Under the pieces are notes generated by a model that was given only the letters and a program-made list of their open reading frames with translations, did not search any database and had not been told where the DNA came from. From contig CALJUI010000128.1 in NCBI GenBank assembly GCA_937975735.1, forward strand, positions 1 to 6,358: a DNA stretch of 6,358 bases, read 5' to 3'. This stretch comes from an uncultured Rubrivivax sp. Its GTDB lineage: Bacteria > Pseudomonadota > Gammaproteobacteria > Burkholderiales > Burkholderiaceae_C. The first letter of the stretch is position 1. Every line of letters starts with the position of its first letter. Below are positions 1 through 5,167 of this stretch, piece after piece. A program made the position numbers and the translations under genes.

Positions 1-311
1 GCTGGCCGCTGGAGTGGAGCGAGATCATCATCATCTTCGTGCCGATCTTCCTGCCGCTGCTGGGGCACTTCGGCGTCGACCCGATCTTCTTCGGCATCCT
101 CGTCGCGCTGAACCTGCAGACCTCCTTCCTGACGCCGCCGATGGCGATGTCGGCCTACTACCTCAAGGGGGTCGCGCCGCCGCAAGTGCTGCTGGCGACG
201 ATCTTCAAGGGCTGTCTGCCCTTCGTGTCCATGGTCTTCGTCGCGATGGCCGCGATCTACGTCTTCCCGGCCCTCGTCGAGTGGCTGCCCGAGGTGCTGT
301 ACAGCCGATGA
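1..311 (+). CDS. TRAP transporter large permease subunit, C-terminal part (5' truncated by window edge)
   Basis: The reading frame is open from base 3, and the upstream part of the gene lies outside the window. About 102 residues are visible, ending in TGA. They form hydrophobic helices: a segment around EIIIIFVPIFLPLL, a stretch around FFGILVALNLQTSFLTPPMAMSAYYLKG, and a last helix around FVSMVFVAMAAIYVFPALVEWL. The NLQTSFLTPPMAMSAYYLKG signature is typical of the large (DctM-type, about 12-helix) membrane subunit of TRAP transporters, in particular the branch annotated as mannitol/chloroaromatic transport. Such subunits use an ion gradient to import organic acids delivered by a periplasmic binding protein. 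The binding protein and small permease genes would be expected just upstream. The stop codon overlaps the start of the amidase gene, which indicates co-translation. The family is secure; the substrate cannot be read from this fragment. Confidence 0.9.
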   Translation, partial: WPLEWSEIIIIFVPIFLPLLGHFGVDPIFFGILVALNLQTSFLTPPMAMSAYYLKGVAPPQVLLATIFKGCLPFVSMVFVAMAAIYVFPALVEWLPEVLYSR

Positions 312-1654
312 CGCCCGCCGACCACCCGTGCGCGACGCTCCGTGCCGTCGAGGTCCGCGACCGCCTCGCCGCCGGCGAGGTCTCCGCCGTCGACTATGCC
401 AACGCGCTGCTGGCGCGTGTCGACGAGGTCGAGCCGCAGGTGCAGGCCTGGGTGCACCTCGACCGCGCGCACCTGCTGCGCCAGGCCGACGATGCCGACG
501 ACCTGCGCGCGGCCGGCCAGGCCTTCGGCCCGTTGCACGGCGTGCCGGTCGGCCTGAAGGACGTCATCGACACCGGCGACATGCCGACCGAGGACGGCAC
601 CGTGCTGCACGCCGGCCGGATGCCACGCGACGACGCGGTGCTGGTGCGCCGGCTGCGCGCCGCCGGCGCCCTCGTGATGGGCAAGACGGTGACGACCGAA
701 CTCGCCACCTACGCGCCGGGCAAGACCCGCAACCCGCACGACCCGGCGCACACGCCGGGCGGCTCGTCGAGCGGCTCGGCCGCGGCGGTGGCCGCCGGCA
801 TGGTGCCGCTGGCCGTGGGCACGCAGACCAACGGCTCGGTGATCCGGCCGGCATCGTTCTGCGGCGTCTACGGCTTCAAGCCGAGCGCCGGGCTGATCCC
901 GCGCACCGGCGTGCTGACGCAGTCGCCGTCGTTCGACGCGGTGGGCGTCTTCGGCCGCTCGCTCGACGACGTTGCGCTGCTGGCCGAGGTGCTGGCCGGC
1001 CACGACCCGGACGACCCGCTGACCCGCCCGCGCGCGACGCCGCCGCTCAGCAAGCTGGTGGCCAGCGATCCGCCGCTGCCGCCGACGCTGGCCTGGGTGG
1101 CGACGCCGTTCTGGGACCGGATCGCCCCCGATGCGCAGGCCGCCTTCGGCGAACTGATCGAACTGCTTGCCGGCCGCATCGCGCCGTTCGAGCTGCCGTC
1201 GACCGCCGCCGACGCGGTCGACTGGCACCGCACGGTGATGGAGGCGGAGATCGCCGGCTCGTTCGAGGCCGAGTATCAGCGCGGGCGCGACCAGCTGTCG
1301 GCGTCGCTGCGCGAGCAGATCGAGCGCGGCCGGCGCGTGGCGGCCGTCGAGCACCGCCGGGCGCTGGCGCGCGTGCCGGTGCTGCTGGAGGCGATGGAGA
1401 CGGTGTTCGAGCACTTCGACGCCATCGTCACGCCGGCCACCCTGGGCACGGCGCCGAAGGGCCTGGCGTCTACCGGCGACCCGTTGATGTGCACGCTGTG
1501 GACCTTCCTCGGCCTGCCGAGCCTGAGCCTGCCGCTGCTGCATGGCGAGAACGGCCTGCCGATCGGCGTGCAGCTGGTCGGCCGCCGTGGCGACGACGCG
1601 CGGCTGCTGCGCACGGCGCGCTGGCTCGTCAAGGCGGTCCAGGCCTCGAATTGA
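308..1654 (+). CDS. Amidase-signature family hydrolase
   Basis: The product has 448 residues, a normal length for the amidase signature (AS) family, which hydrolyses carboxamides (or related C-N bonds) in the cytoplasm. The Ser-cisSer-Lys triad is visible: Lys84 in PVGLKDVID, Ser153 in the glycine/serine loop PGGSSSGSAAA, and the nucleophile Ser177 in TQTNGSVIRPASFCG. The 24-residue gap between the two serines fits the family. The C-terminal part carries the usual TPATLGTAPKG and GLPIGVQLVGRRGDDARLL segments. I chose the ATG at 308 because it overlaps the TRAP permease stop (ATGA) and starts just before the conserved N-terminal helices. The frame is open further upstream to base 14, but that part lies inside the permease gene and is not amidase-like. 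Only a distant GAGG (291-294) precedes the ATG, so initiation probably depends on translational coupling. The substrate is unknown; linkage to a TRAP importer suggests hydrolysis of an imported compound or its degradation product. Malonamidase-like or aryl-amidase activity is possible. Confidence 0.93.
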   Translation: MTPADHPCATLRAVEVRDRLAAGEVSAVDYANALLARVDEVEPQVQAWVHLDRAHLLRQADDADDLRAAGQAFGPLHGVPVGLKDVIDTGDMPTEDGTVLHAGRMPRDDAVLVRRLRAAGALVMGKTVTTELATYAPGKTRNPHDPAHTPGGSSSGSAAAVAAGMVPLAVGTQTNGSVIRPASFCGVYGFKPSAGLIPRTGVLTQSPSFDAVGVFGRSLDDVALLAEVLAGHDPDDPLTRPRATPPLSKLVASDPPLPPTLAWVATPFWDRIAPDAQAAFGELIELLAGRIAPFELPSTAADAVDWHRTVMEAEIAGSFEAEYQRGRDQLSASLREQIERGRRVAAVEHRRALARVPVLLEAMETVFEHFDAIVTPATLGTAPKGLASTGDPLMCTLWTFLGLPSLSLPLLHGENGLPIGVQLVGRRGDDARLLRTARWLVKAVQASN

Positions 1655-1658
1655 CCCC

Positions 1659-1664
1659 GGGAGA
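1659..1664 (+). promoter_or_regulatory. Ribosome binding site of the 53-codon ORF
   Basis: GGGAGA lies 8 nt before the ATG at 1673, just after the amidase stop. It is a good Shine-Dalgarno match and the main support that the following short frame is translated. Confidence 0.7.
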
Positions 1665-1672
1665 ACGCTGCG

Positions 1673-1834
1673 ATGAAACTGTGGTTCGGACTGATCGGCG
1701 CGGCGATGATGGTCGCCTTCCTCGCCAGCTTCGTCATCAAGGTCAAGGAGCCGGCGATGATCGTCGTCGTGCTGATCGGCATTGCGATGATGGTCGTCGA
1801 CCTCTGGCAAGCCCGCAATGAAGAAGATACTTGA
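1673..1834 (+). CDS. Small two-helix membrane protein, function unknown
   Basis: This 53-residue product starts MKLWFGLIGAAMMVAFLASF and ends in a charged tail, ARNEEDT. It has two predicted membrane segments, about residues 3-22 and 28-45, joined by a short basic turn (VIKVKEPA), so it is a helical hairpin. The gene is 18 nt downstream of the amidase stop on the same strand with a good ribosome binding site, so it is probably the third gene of the TRAP-amidase operon. I recall similar short 'hypothetical proteins' in Burkholderiales but know no assigned function. Third codon positions are G/C-rich like the neighbours, which supports coding. It could be a small accessory subunit of the transporter or an unrelated membrane peptide; nothing in the sequence decides this. 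Confidence 0.75.
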   Translation: MKLWFGLIGAAMMVAFLASFVIKVKEPAMIVVVLIGIAMMVVDLWQARNEEDT

Positions 1835-1902
1835 CCCCCCCGGTGCGCCTCCGGCGCTTCCCCCCAGAGGGCGCCGCCTACGGACCGGCGGAGCCGGATC
1901 CG
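1835..1902. repeat. GC-rich intergenic hairpin element, Burkholderiales-type; possible terminator
   Basis: This non-coding stretch starts right after the stop of the small membrane protein. It opens with a run of C and contains nested dyads. GCGCC (1845-1849) pairs with GGCGC (1853-1857) across a TCC loop. CGGCGC (1852-1857) can instead pair with GCGCCG (1871-1876). A third stem pairs 1881-1889 with 1893-1902, nine base pairs with one bulged A (1898) and a GGA loop. The composition (C run, GCGC stem, C run, then GGACCGGCGGAGCCGGATCC) resembles an intergenic element I recall recurring after stop codons in Acidovorax, Variovorax and Rubrivivax genomes. Only one copy is in the window, so repetition cannot be shown here. 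It may end transcription of the TRAP-amidase operon, although no T tract follows. Confidence 0.5.
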
Positions 1903-1912
1903 TGGCGGCCGC

Positions 1913-1941
1913 TTGATCGGGCGCAGCGGCAGGGCTACGCT
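1913..1941 (+). promoter_or_regulatory. Candidate sigma-70-like promoter of the cupin gene
   Basis: TTGATC (1913-1918) and TACGCT (1936-1941) are separated by 17 bp and lie just before the cupin ATG at 1948. The -35 matches the consensus at 4 of 6 bases and the -10 at 3 of 6. If used, transcription would start at or next to the A of the ATG, giving a leaderless message. This agrees with the poor ribosome binding site (only AGGG at 1931-1934, 13 nt away). The motifs are weak and this is a suggestion only. Confidence 0.3.
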
Positions 1942-1947
1942 GGCGCA

Positions 1948-2415
1948 ATGAACGAATCACACGACACACGCTGGAAACACGACGGCGTGCGCGTCGTGCC
2001 GGGCGACCGTCTCGACCCGAACACCGCGCAGACGCCGGGCATGGACCGCAAGGCGGCGATCAATTTCGCGCGCGTCGGCGCCAGCAAGCTGTGGGCCGGC
2101 ACCGTGCACATCCACGCCAATGCGAAGACCGGTGCCCACCACCACGGGCCGCTGGAGAGCGTGATCTACGTCGTCAAGGGTCGCGCCCGGATGCGCTGGG
2201 GCGAGCGGCTCGAGTTCACCGCCGAGGCCGGCCCCGGAGACTTCATCTACGTGCCGCCCTTCGTGCCGCACCAGGAGATCAATGCCAGCCCGACCGAGGT
2301 CCTCGAGTGCGTGCTGGTGCGCAGCGACGGCGAGGCGGTGGCGATCAACCTCGACATCGAACCCGTCGAGAAGCCCGAAGACGTGCGCTGGATCGACCCG
2401 ACTCACCCGGCCTGA
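1948..2415 (+). CDS. Single-domain cupin protein (RmlC-like fold)
   Basis: The product has 155 residues and one cupin barrel. Cupin motif 1 is GAHHHGPLESVIYVVKGRARM (about residues 62-82), with metal ligands predicted as His64, His66 and Glu70. Motif 2 is PGDFIYVPPFVPHQEIN (about 96-112), with His108 as the fourth ligand. The full ligand set indicates a metal-binding cupin, so a dioxygenase, isomerase or sensor role is possible, but the reaction cannot be inferred. No signal peptide is seen, so it is likely cytoplasmic. I chose the ATG at 1948 because the frame further upstream runs through the hairpin element and lacks cupin-like sequence. A Shine-Dalgarno match is poor. It stands alone between the TRAP-amidase operon and the convergent merR gene, so context gives no functional clue. 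The closest relatives I recall are conserved 'cupin domain-containing proteins' of Burkholderiales of nearly the same length. Confidence 0.9.
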   Translation: MNESHDTRWKHDGVRVVPGDRLDPNTAQTPGMDRKAAINFARVGASKLWAGTVHIHANAKTGAHHHGPLESVIYVVKGRARMRWGERLEFTAEAGPGDFIYVPPFVPHQEINASPTEVLECVLVRSDGEAVAINLDIEPVEKPEDVRWIDPTHPA

Positions 2416-2428
2416 GCCCGGCTCAGGC
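2410..2428. terminator. Hairpin shared by the convergent cupin and merR 3' ends
   Basis: GCCTGAGCC (2410-2418) and GGCTCAGGC (2420-2428) form a perfect 9-base inverted repeat separated by one base, giving in practice an 8-bp stem with a CCG loop. The cupin stop (TGA, 2413-2415) lies in the left arm and the merR stop (read from TCA, 2423-2425) in the right arm. No T tract follows on either strand, so it is not a classical intrinsic terminator. A bidirectional stop or 3'-end-protecting hairpin is the likely role. Confidence 0.5.
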
Positions 2429-2827
2429 GGCGGCGTGCAGCGCGCCGATGAGCGGGCAGCGCTTGCGCCCGCGACCGTCCGCACAGCGGTCGACGAGGGC
2501 GTCGAGCGCGGTCTCGATGCGGCGCAGGTCGGCCAGCCGCGAGCGCACGTCCGCGAGCTTGGCCTCGGCGATCGCGCGTGCCTGCGCGCACTGCCGACCG
2601 TCGTCGAGCGCGAGCAGCTGCGCCACCTCGTCGAGCGCGAAGCCCAGGCGCTGCGCCGACTTGATGAAGCGCACGCGCGCGACATCGGCGTCGCCGTAGC
2701 GGCGGATCGCACCCGGCGCGCGCGCCGGCTCGGCCAGCAGGTGCTGGCGCTGGTAGTAGCGGATCGTCTCGACGTGCACGCCGGCGGCGTCGGCGAGCTG
2801 GCCGATGGTCAGCGTGGGGACGGGCAT
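2423..2827 (-). CDS. merR: MerR, Hg(II)-responsive transcriptional regulator
   Basis: The product has 134 residues. The N-terminal winged helix-turn-helix ([20 protein letters not shown], about residues 6-25, then [25 protein letters not shown]) closely matches Tn501/Tn21 MerR. A long dimerisation helix follows (about 80-113). The three cysteines that bind Hg(II) across the dimer are present at 80, 115 and 124, with the same 35- and 9-residue spacings as Cys82, Cys117 and Cys126 of Tn501 MerR. This separates it from the CueR, ZntR and CadR branches. It is divergent from merT, and the interval contains a matching operator. MerR is expected to repress its own gene, hold RNA polymerase at the merT promoter, and untwist the DNA when mercury binds. 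A GGAG (minus strand, 2838-2841), 10 nt before the ATG, serves as ribosome binding site and lies inside the operator region. The C-terminus is about 10 residues shorter than Tn501 MerR, after the conserved CPLI segment. Confidence 0.96.
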   Translation of the reverse strand: MPVPTLTIGQLADAAGVHVETIRYYQRQHLLAEPARAPGAIRRYGDADVARVRFIKSAQRLGFALDEVAQLLALDDGRQCAQARAIAEAKLADVRSRLADLRRIETALDALVDRCADGRGRKRCPLIGALHAAA

Positions 2828-2833
2828 CGTGGC

Positions 2834-2864
2834 TTGACTCCGTACTTGGGTACGGTCCTAAGCT
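2834..2864 (+). promoter_or_regulatory. mer operator and merT promoter (MerR-type, 19-bp spacer)
   Basis: The -35 hexamer is TTGACT (2834-2839) and the -10 is TAAGCT (2859-2864). They are separated by 19 bp, the overlong spacing that defines MerR-activated promoters. The spacer holds a perfect dyad, CCGTAC (2840-2845) and GTACGG (2850-2855) around TTGG, the same half-sites I recall from the Tn501 and Tn21 mer operator. Only 6 nt separate the -10 from the merT ATG. The same 43-bp interval must also contain or overlap the merR promoter on the other strand, consistent with merR autorepression. Confidence 0.93.
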
Positions 2865-2870
2865 TAAGCC

Positions 2871-3233
2871 ATGTCCACCGAACCCACCGCCGACACCGTC
2901 CCCCGCGTCGCGCTCGCCGCCGGCGGGCTGGCCGCGCTGCTGGCCTCGGCCTGCTGCGTGGCGCCGCTGGTGCTGATCGGCGTCGGCCTGTCGGGCGCCT
3001 GGATGATCCACCTGCAGGCCCTCGAGCCGCTACAGCCATTGTTCCTGGCCGTGGCCCTCGGTGCGCTCGCCATCGCCGGCTGGCGCCTGTGGCGGCCGGT
3101 CGCCGACTGCGACGACGCTGCGGTCTGCGCCCGCCCCGGGGCGCGGCGCGCCTACCGTGTGCTGTTCGTCGCCGTGGCCCTGCTCGTGCTGGCGGTGGTC
3201 GTGTTTCCCTGGCTCGCCCCGTTGTTCTATTGA
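2871..3233 (+). CDS. merT: MerT, inner-membrane mercuric ion transporter
   Basis: The 120-residue product imports Hg(II) across the inner membrane, taking it from MerP. It has three membrane helices, about residues 14-40, 53-70 and 96-118. The Cys28-Cys29 pair in the first helix (LASACCVAPLVLIG) and Cys80/Cys86 in the cytoplasmic loop (DCDDAAVC) match the two functional cysteine pairs of Tn501 MerT, including the six-residue spacing of the second pair. AGGLAALLASACC, SGAW and the C-terminal FY are family hallmarks. The ATG at 2871 is the only plausible start in the frame: no other ATG or GTG occurs before the conserved AGGLAA segment. It follows the -10 hexamer by 6 nt with no room for a ribosome binding site, so the message is probably leaderless. 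merP follows, with its ribosome binding site beginning 2 nt beyond the merT stop. Confidence 0.96.
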   Translation: MSTEPTADTVPRVALAAGGLAALLASACCVAPLVLIGVGLSGAWMIHLQALEPLQPLFLAVALGALAIAGWRLWRPVADCDDAAVCARPGARRAYRVLFVAVALLVLAVVVFPWLAPLFY

Positions 3234-3234
3234 T

Positions 3235-3238
3235 GGAG
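3235..3238 (+). promoter_or_regulatory. Ribosome binding site that fixes the merP start
   Basis: GGAG lies 6 nt before the ATG at 3245. An earlier in-frame ATG at 3233 overlaps the merT stop but has no ribosome binding site and would add four residues before the signal peptide. The spacing favours 3245. Confidence 0.75.
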
Positions 3239-3244
3239 AGCCCG

Positions 3245-3529
3245 ATGCTTTTCCGTGCCTGTGTCCTGTCGATGGTCGTCGTCGCCACGCCGGTGATCGC
3301 GGCGACGCAGTCGGTCACGCTGCACGTCCCGGGCATGGACTGCCCGGTCTGCCCGCTGACGATCAAGACCGCGCTCGGCCGGGTCGACGGGGTGCTCGGC
3401 ACGCGCGTGGACTACGAATCGCGACAGGTCCATGTCACCTACGACGACGCGCGCACCGGTGTCGACGCGCTGCGCGACGCGACGCGCAACGCCGGCTTCC
3501 CGTCGTCGCCGATGAAGGCCCTGAAGTGA
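3245..3529 (+). CDS. merP: MerP, periplasmic mercury-binding protein
   Basis: The 94-residue product (MerP is usually about 91) binds Hg(II) in the periplasm and hands it to MerT. Residues 1-20 form a signal peptide (MLFRACVLSMVVVATPVIAA) with a likely cleavage site after Ala19 or Ala20. The mature part is one heavy-metal-associated (HMA) ferredoxin-like domain with the metal site GMDCPVCPLTIKTAL, Cys33 and Cys36. It continues through GVLGTRVDYESRQVHVTYDD to the C-terminal NAGFPS segment, as in MerP. Classical MerP has GMTCAAC; the Pro between the cysteines here (CPVC) differs. Residues 33-36 otherwise sit where expected. The gene is in the merT operon, and its last codons overlap the GTG start of the next gene. 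A generic copper-type HMA protein is the alternative, but the position after merT and the overall match favour MerP. Confidence 0.92.
   Translation: MLFRACVLSMVVVATPVIAATQSVTLHVPGMDCPVCPLTIKTALGRVDGVLGTRVDYESRQVHVTYDDARTGVDALRDATRNAGFPSSPMKALK
3515..3518 (+). promoter_or_regulatory. Ribosome binding site for the GTG-started GDCCVxC gene
   Basis: AAGG inside the end of merP lies 7 nt before the GTG at 3526. No other start (ATG or GTG) fits between it and the conserved STLTCPHCGH segment, so it supports the GTG start. Confidence 0.55.
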
Positions 3530-3750
3530 CTGTCGTCGCGCTGGCGTCGACCCTGACCTGCCCGCACTGCGGGCATGCCAGCGTCGAGACCATGCCGGTC
3601 GATGCCTGCCAGTGGTTCTTCGAGTGCGGCGGCTGCCGCCGGATGCTGACGCCGAAGCGGGGTGACTGCTGCGTGTTCTGCTCGTACGGCTCGATGCCCT
3701 GTCCGCCGGTGCAGGCGCAGCCGGACGCGCCCTGCTGCGGCGCGCGATGA
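3526..3750 (+). CDS. GDCCVxC-type cysteine-rich small protein
   Basis: The 74-residue product has 11 cysteines. In order they are CPHC (12-15), Cys28 in DACQWFFEC, CGGC (34-37), the GDCCVFCSYG motif (46-55; Cys48, Cys49, Cys52), Cys59 in MPCPP, and a C-terminal vicinal pair Cys70-Cys71. The two CxxC pairs suggest a zinc-ribbon-like fold. I recognise it as the family annotated 'GDCCVxC domain-containing (seleno)protein', often found next to merT/merP. Some members are predicted to contain selenocysteine; here every position is an ordinary TGC or TGT codon. There is no signal peptide, so it is cytoplasmic. The GTG start overlaps the merP stop (GTGA), indicating tight coupling with the mercury importer. 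A role in receiving or buffering Hg(II) released by MerT is a plausible inference; the family's biochemistry is not known to me. It is the last gene of the mer operon, ending 13 bp from the convergent multicopper oxidase gene. Confidence 0.88.
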   Translation: MTVVALASTLTCPHCGHASVETMPVDACQWFFECGGCRRMLTPKRGDCCVFCSYGSMPCPPVQAQPDAPCCGAR

Positions 3751-3763
3751 ACGTCTGACCGCT

Positions 3764-5167
3764 TCAGTCGCGCACGCGGAAAAAGGTCCCCATGCCGCCG
3801 GCATGGTGCTCGAGCACATGGCAGTGGATCAGCCAGTCGCCCGGGTTTTCGGCGACGAAGGCGACGTCGACCACGTCGCGTGGCGCCAGCAGCGTGGTGT
3901 CGCGCCAGGGGCGGAGCCGGCTGTCGCGCCGGTTGCGGCGCAATTCGACGAAGGCATGGCCGTGCAAGTGCATCGGGTGCCAGAACGCACTGGCGTTCTC
4001 GAAGCGCAGCACGACGCTGCGGCCGCGATCGACTTCGAAAGCCGGCGCATGCGAGGCATCGTGGCGCATGTGCGCCTCACCGTTGATCGTCCACACGGGG
4101 TCGGCTTCGCGCGCCCCGCCGAGTCGGCGAAGCCGGCGCGCGAGTCGTTCGTTCCAGGGGTCGTCGGGCCAGCCGCTCATGTTCATCATGCCGCCGCCCA
4201 GCCGCATCGGCTTCGACAGTGCGCCATCGAGCACCGGCTCGGGCAGGGCGTTGGCGCGCGGCGGCACCGGCGCGGCGCGGCCGTTCGCGGCGGTGAGGGC
4301 CGAGCCGGTGTGCTCGATCGTCGCCAGCACGTGGCGGGCGCGGCCGAAGACGTCGACCACCTCGGCGCGGCCTGCGTCCGCGGCGAGGTCGAGCACGACG
4401 TCCGCGCGCATGCCCGGGCCGATCAGCAGCGGACCGTCGAGCGACACCGCCTGCGCCAGCGGGTGGCCGTCGAGCGCGATCAGCCAGCTTGCCGCGGTGC
4501 CGAAGCGCAGCGCGAAGATGCGCGCGTTGGCCGCGTTAACCAGACGGAGTCGAAGGCGCTCGCCACTGCGTGCCGGATGCGCCGTCGGTGGCTGGCCGTT
4601 GATCGTGAGCGTGCGGCCCAGACGCCCGGCGTGCGAGACGTCCATGTAATCGTAGAAGTCGTCGACGATGCGCCCGTCGGCGTCGAGCCGCCAGTCGTCG
4701 AGCACCCAGAGCCACTCGCGGTCGACCGAGGGCGGCGCGTCGTCCTCGACGATCAGCGCGCCGTACAGGCCGCGGTCGACCTGCTCGGGCGTGCCGAGGT
4801 GCGGGTGGTACCAAAAGGTGCCGCTGTCGAGCGCCTCGAAACGGTAGTGGAAGCGGGCGCCCGGTGCGACCGGGTCCTGGGTCAGGTGCGGCACGCCGTC
4901 CATGGCGTTGGGCAGCCGCAGGCCGTGCCAGTGGATCGTGCTGGCCACCGGCAGTGCGTTGTGGAAATCGAAGTCGATCGACTCGCCGCGGCGAAGCCGC
5001 AGCGTCGTGCCCGGCACCCGGCCGTCGTAGCTCCAGACGGGCAGTGCCGCCTGGCCGGCGACCGCCAGGGTCGCCTCGGTGGAGCGCAGCAAGGGCCGCC
5101 ACGACGCGAGCGCGCGCCACGGTGCCGCTGCCGCGGCGGTGGCGAGCATGAAGTCACGTCGTTGCAT
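3764..5167 (-). CDS. Tat-exported multicopper oxidase (CueO/CopA-like)
   Basis: The 467-residue product has three cupredoxin domains. The N-terminus [15 protein letters not shown] is a twin-arginine signal, so it is exported folded to the periplasm. All four copper-ligand motifs are present: HWHG (His79, His81), HPH (His121, His123), HPMHLHGH (His397, His400, His402) and [12 protein letters not shown] (His448, Cys449, His450, His454, with Met459 as axial type 1 ligand). Oxidases of this class oxidise Cu(I) to the less toxic Cu(II), or phenolic substrates. It is shorter than E. coli CueO (516 residues) and lacks that enzyme's long methionine-rich insert; only a short [10 protein letters not shown] segment is seen at a comparable place. 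The ATG at 5167 has a GGAG (minus strand, 5177-5180) 9 nt upstream and overlaps the cusA-like gene by 14 nt, so the two are co-transcribed. The substrate is inferred from that neighbour. Confidence 0.95.
   Translation of the reverse strand: MQRRDFMLATAAAAAPWRALASWRPLLRSTEATLAVAGQAALPVWSYDGRVPGTTLRLRRGESIDFDFHNALPVASTIHWHGLRLPNAMDGVPHLTQDPVAPGARFHYRFEALDSGTFWYHPHLGTPEQVDRGLYGALIVEDDAPPSVDREWLWVLDDWRLDADGRIVDDFYDYMDVSHAGRLGRTLTINGQPPTAHPARSGERLRLRLVNAANARIFALRFGTAASWLIALDGHPLAQAVSLDGPLLIGPGMRADVVLDLAADAGRAEVVDVFGRARHVLATIEHTGSALTAANGRAAPVPPRANALPEPVLDGALSKPMRLGGGMMNMSGWPDDPWNERLARRLRRLGGAREADPVWTINGEAHMRHDASHAPAFEVDRGRSVVLRFENASAFWHPMHLHGHAFVELRRNRRDSRLRPWRDTTLLAPRDVVDVAFVAENPGDWLIHCHVLEHHAGGMGTFFRVRD

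Noticed and set aside
328..1821. A long plus-strand frame overlapping the amidase
   Set aside because: Its translation is Arg/Ala/Gly-rich and low in complexity. It is the out-of-frame shadow of the amidase gene.
257..1969. A 570-codon open frame on the minus strand opposite the amidase
   Set aside because: It is rich in Arg, Gln, His and Ala with no recognisable domain, a known artefact of high-GC genes. The amidase on the plus strand has an intact catalytic triad.
2872..2877. TGGACA on the minus strand as the merR -35 box
   Set aside because: It matches 5 of 6 consensus bases, but no convincing -10 lies 16-18 bp further on, so I do not assign a merR promoter position.
2282..3244. Upstream extension of the merP frame
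   Set aside because: The frame stays open by chance through merR and merT. The signal peptide and ribosome binding site place the real start at 3245.
3667..3681. Possible selenocysteine in the GDCCVFC motif
   Set aside because: All three candidate codons are TGC. There is no in-frame TGA, so this member is a plain cysteine form.
3747..3758. ATG AAC GTC TGA as a tiny ORF after the GDCCVxC gene
   Set aside because: It encodes only three residues and overlaps the preceding stop by chance.
3755..3767. CTGA...TCAG dyad between the convergent GDCCVxC and oxidase genes as a terminator
   Set aside because: It has only a 4-bp stem and no T tract, too weak to call.
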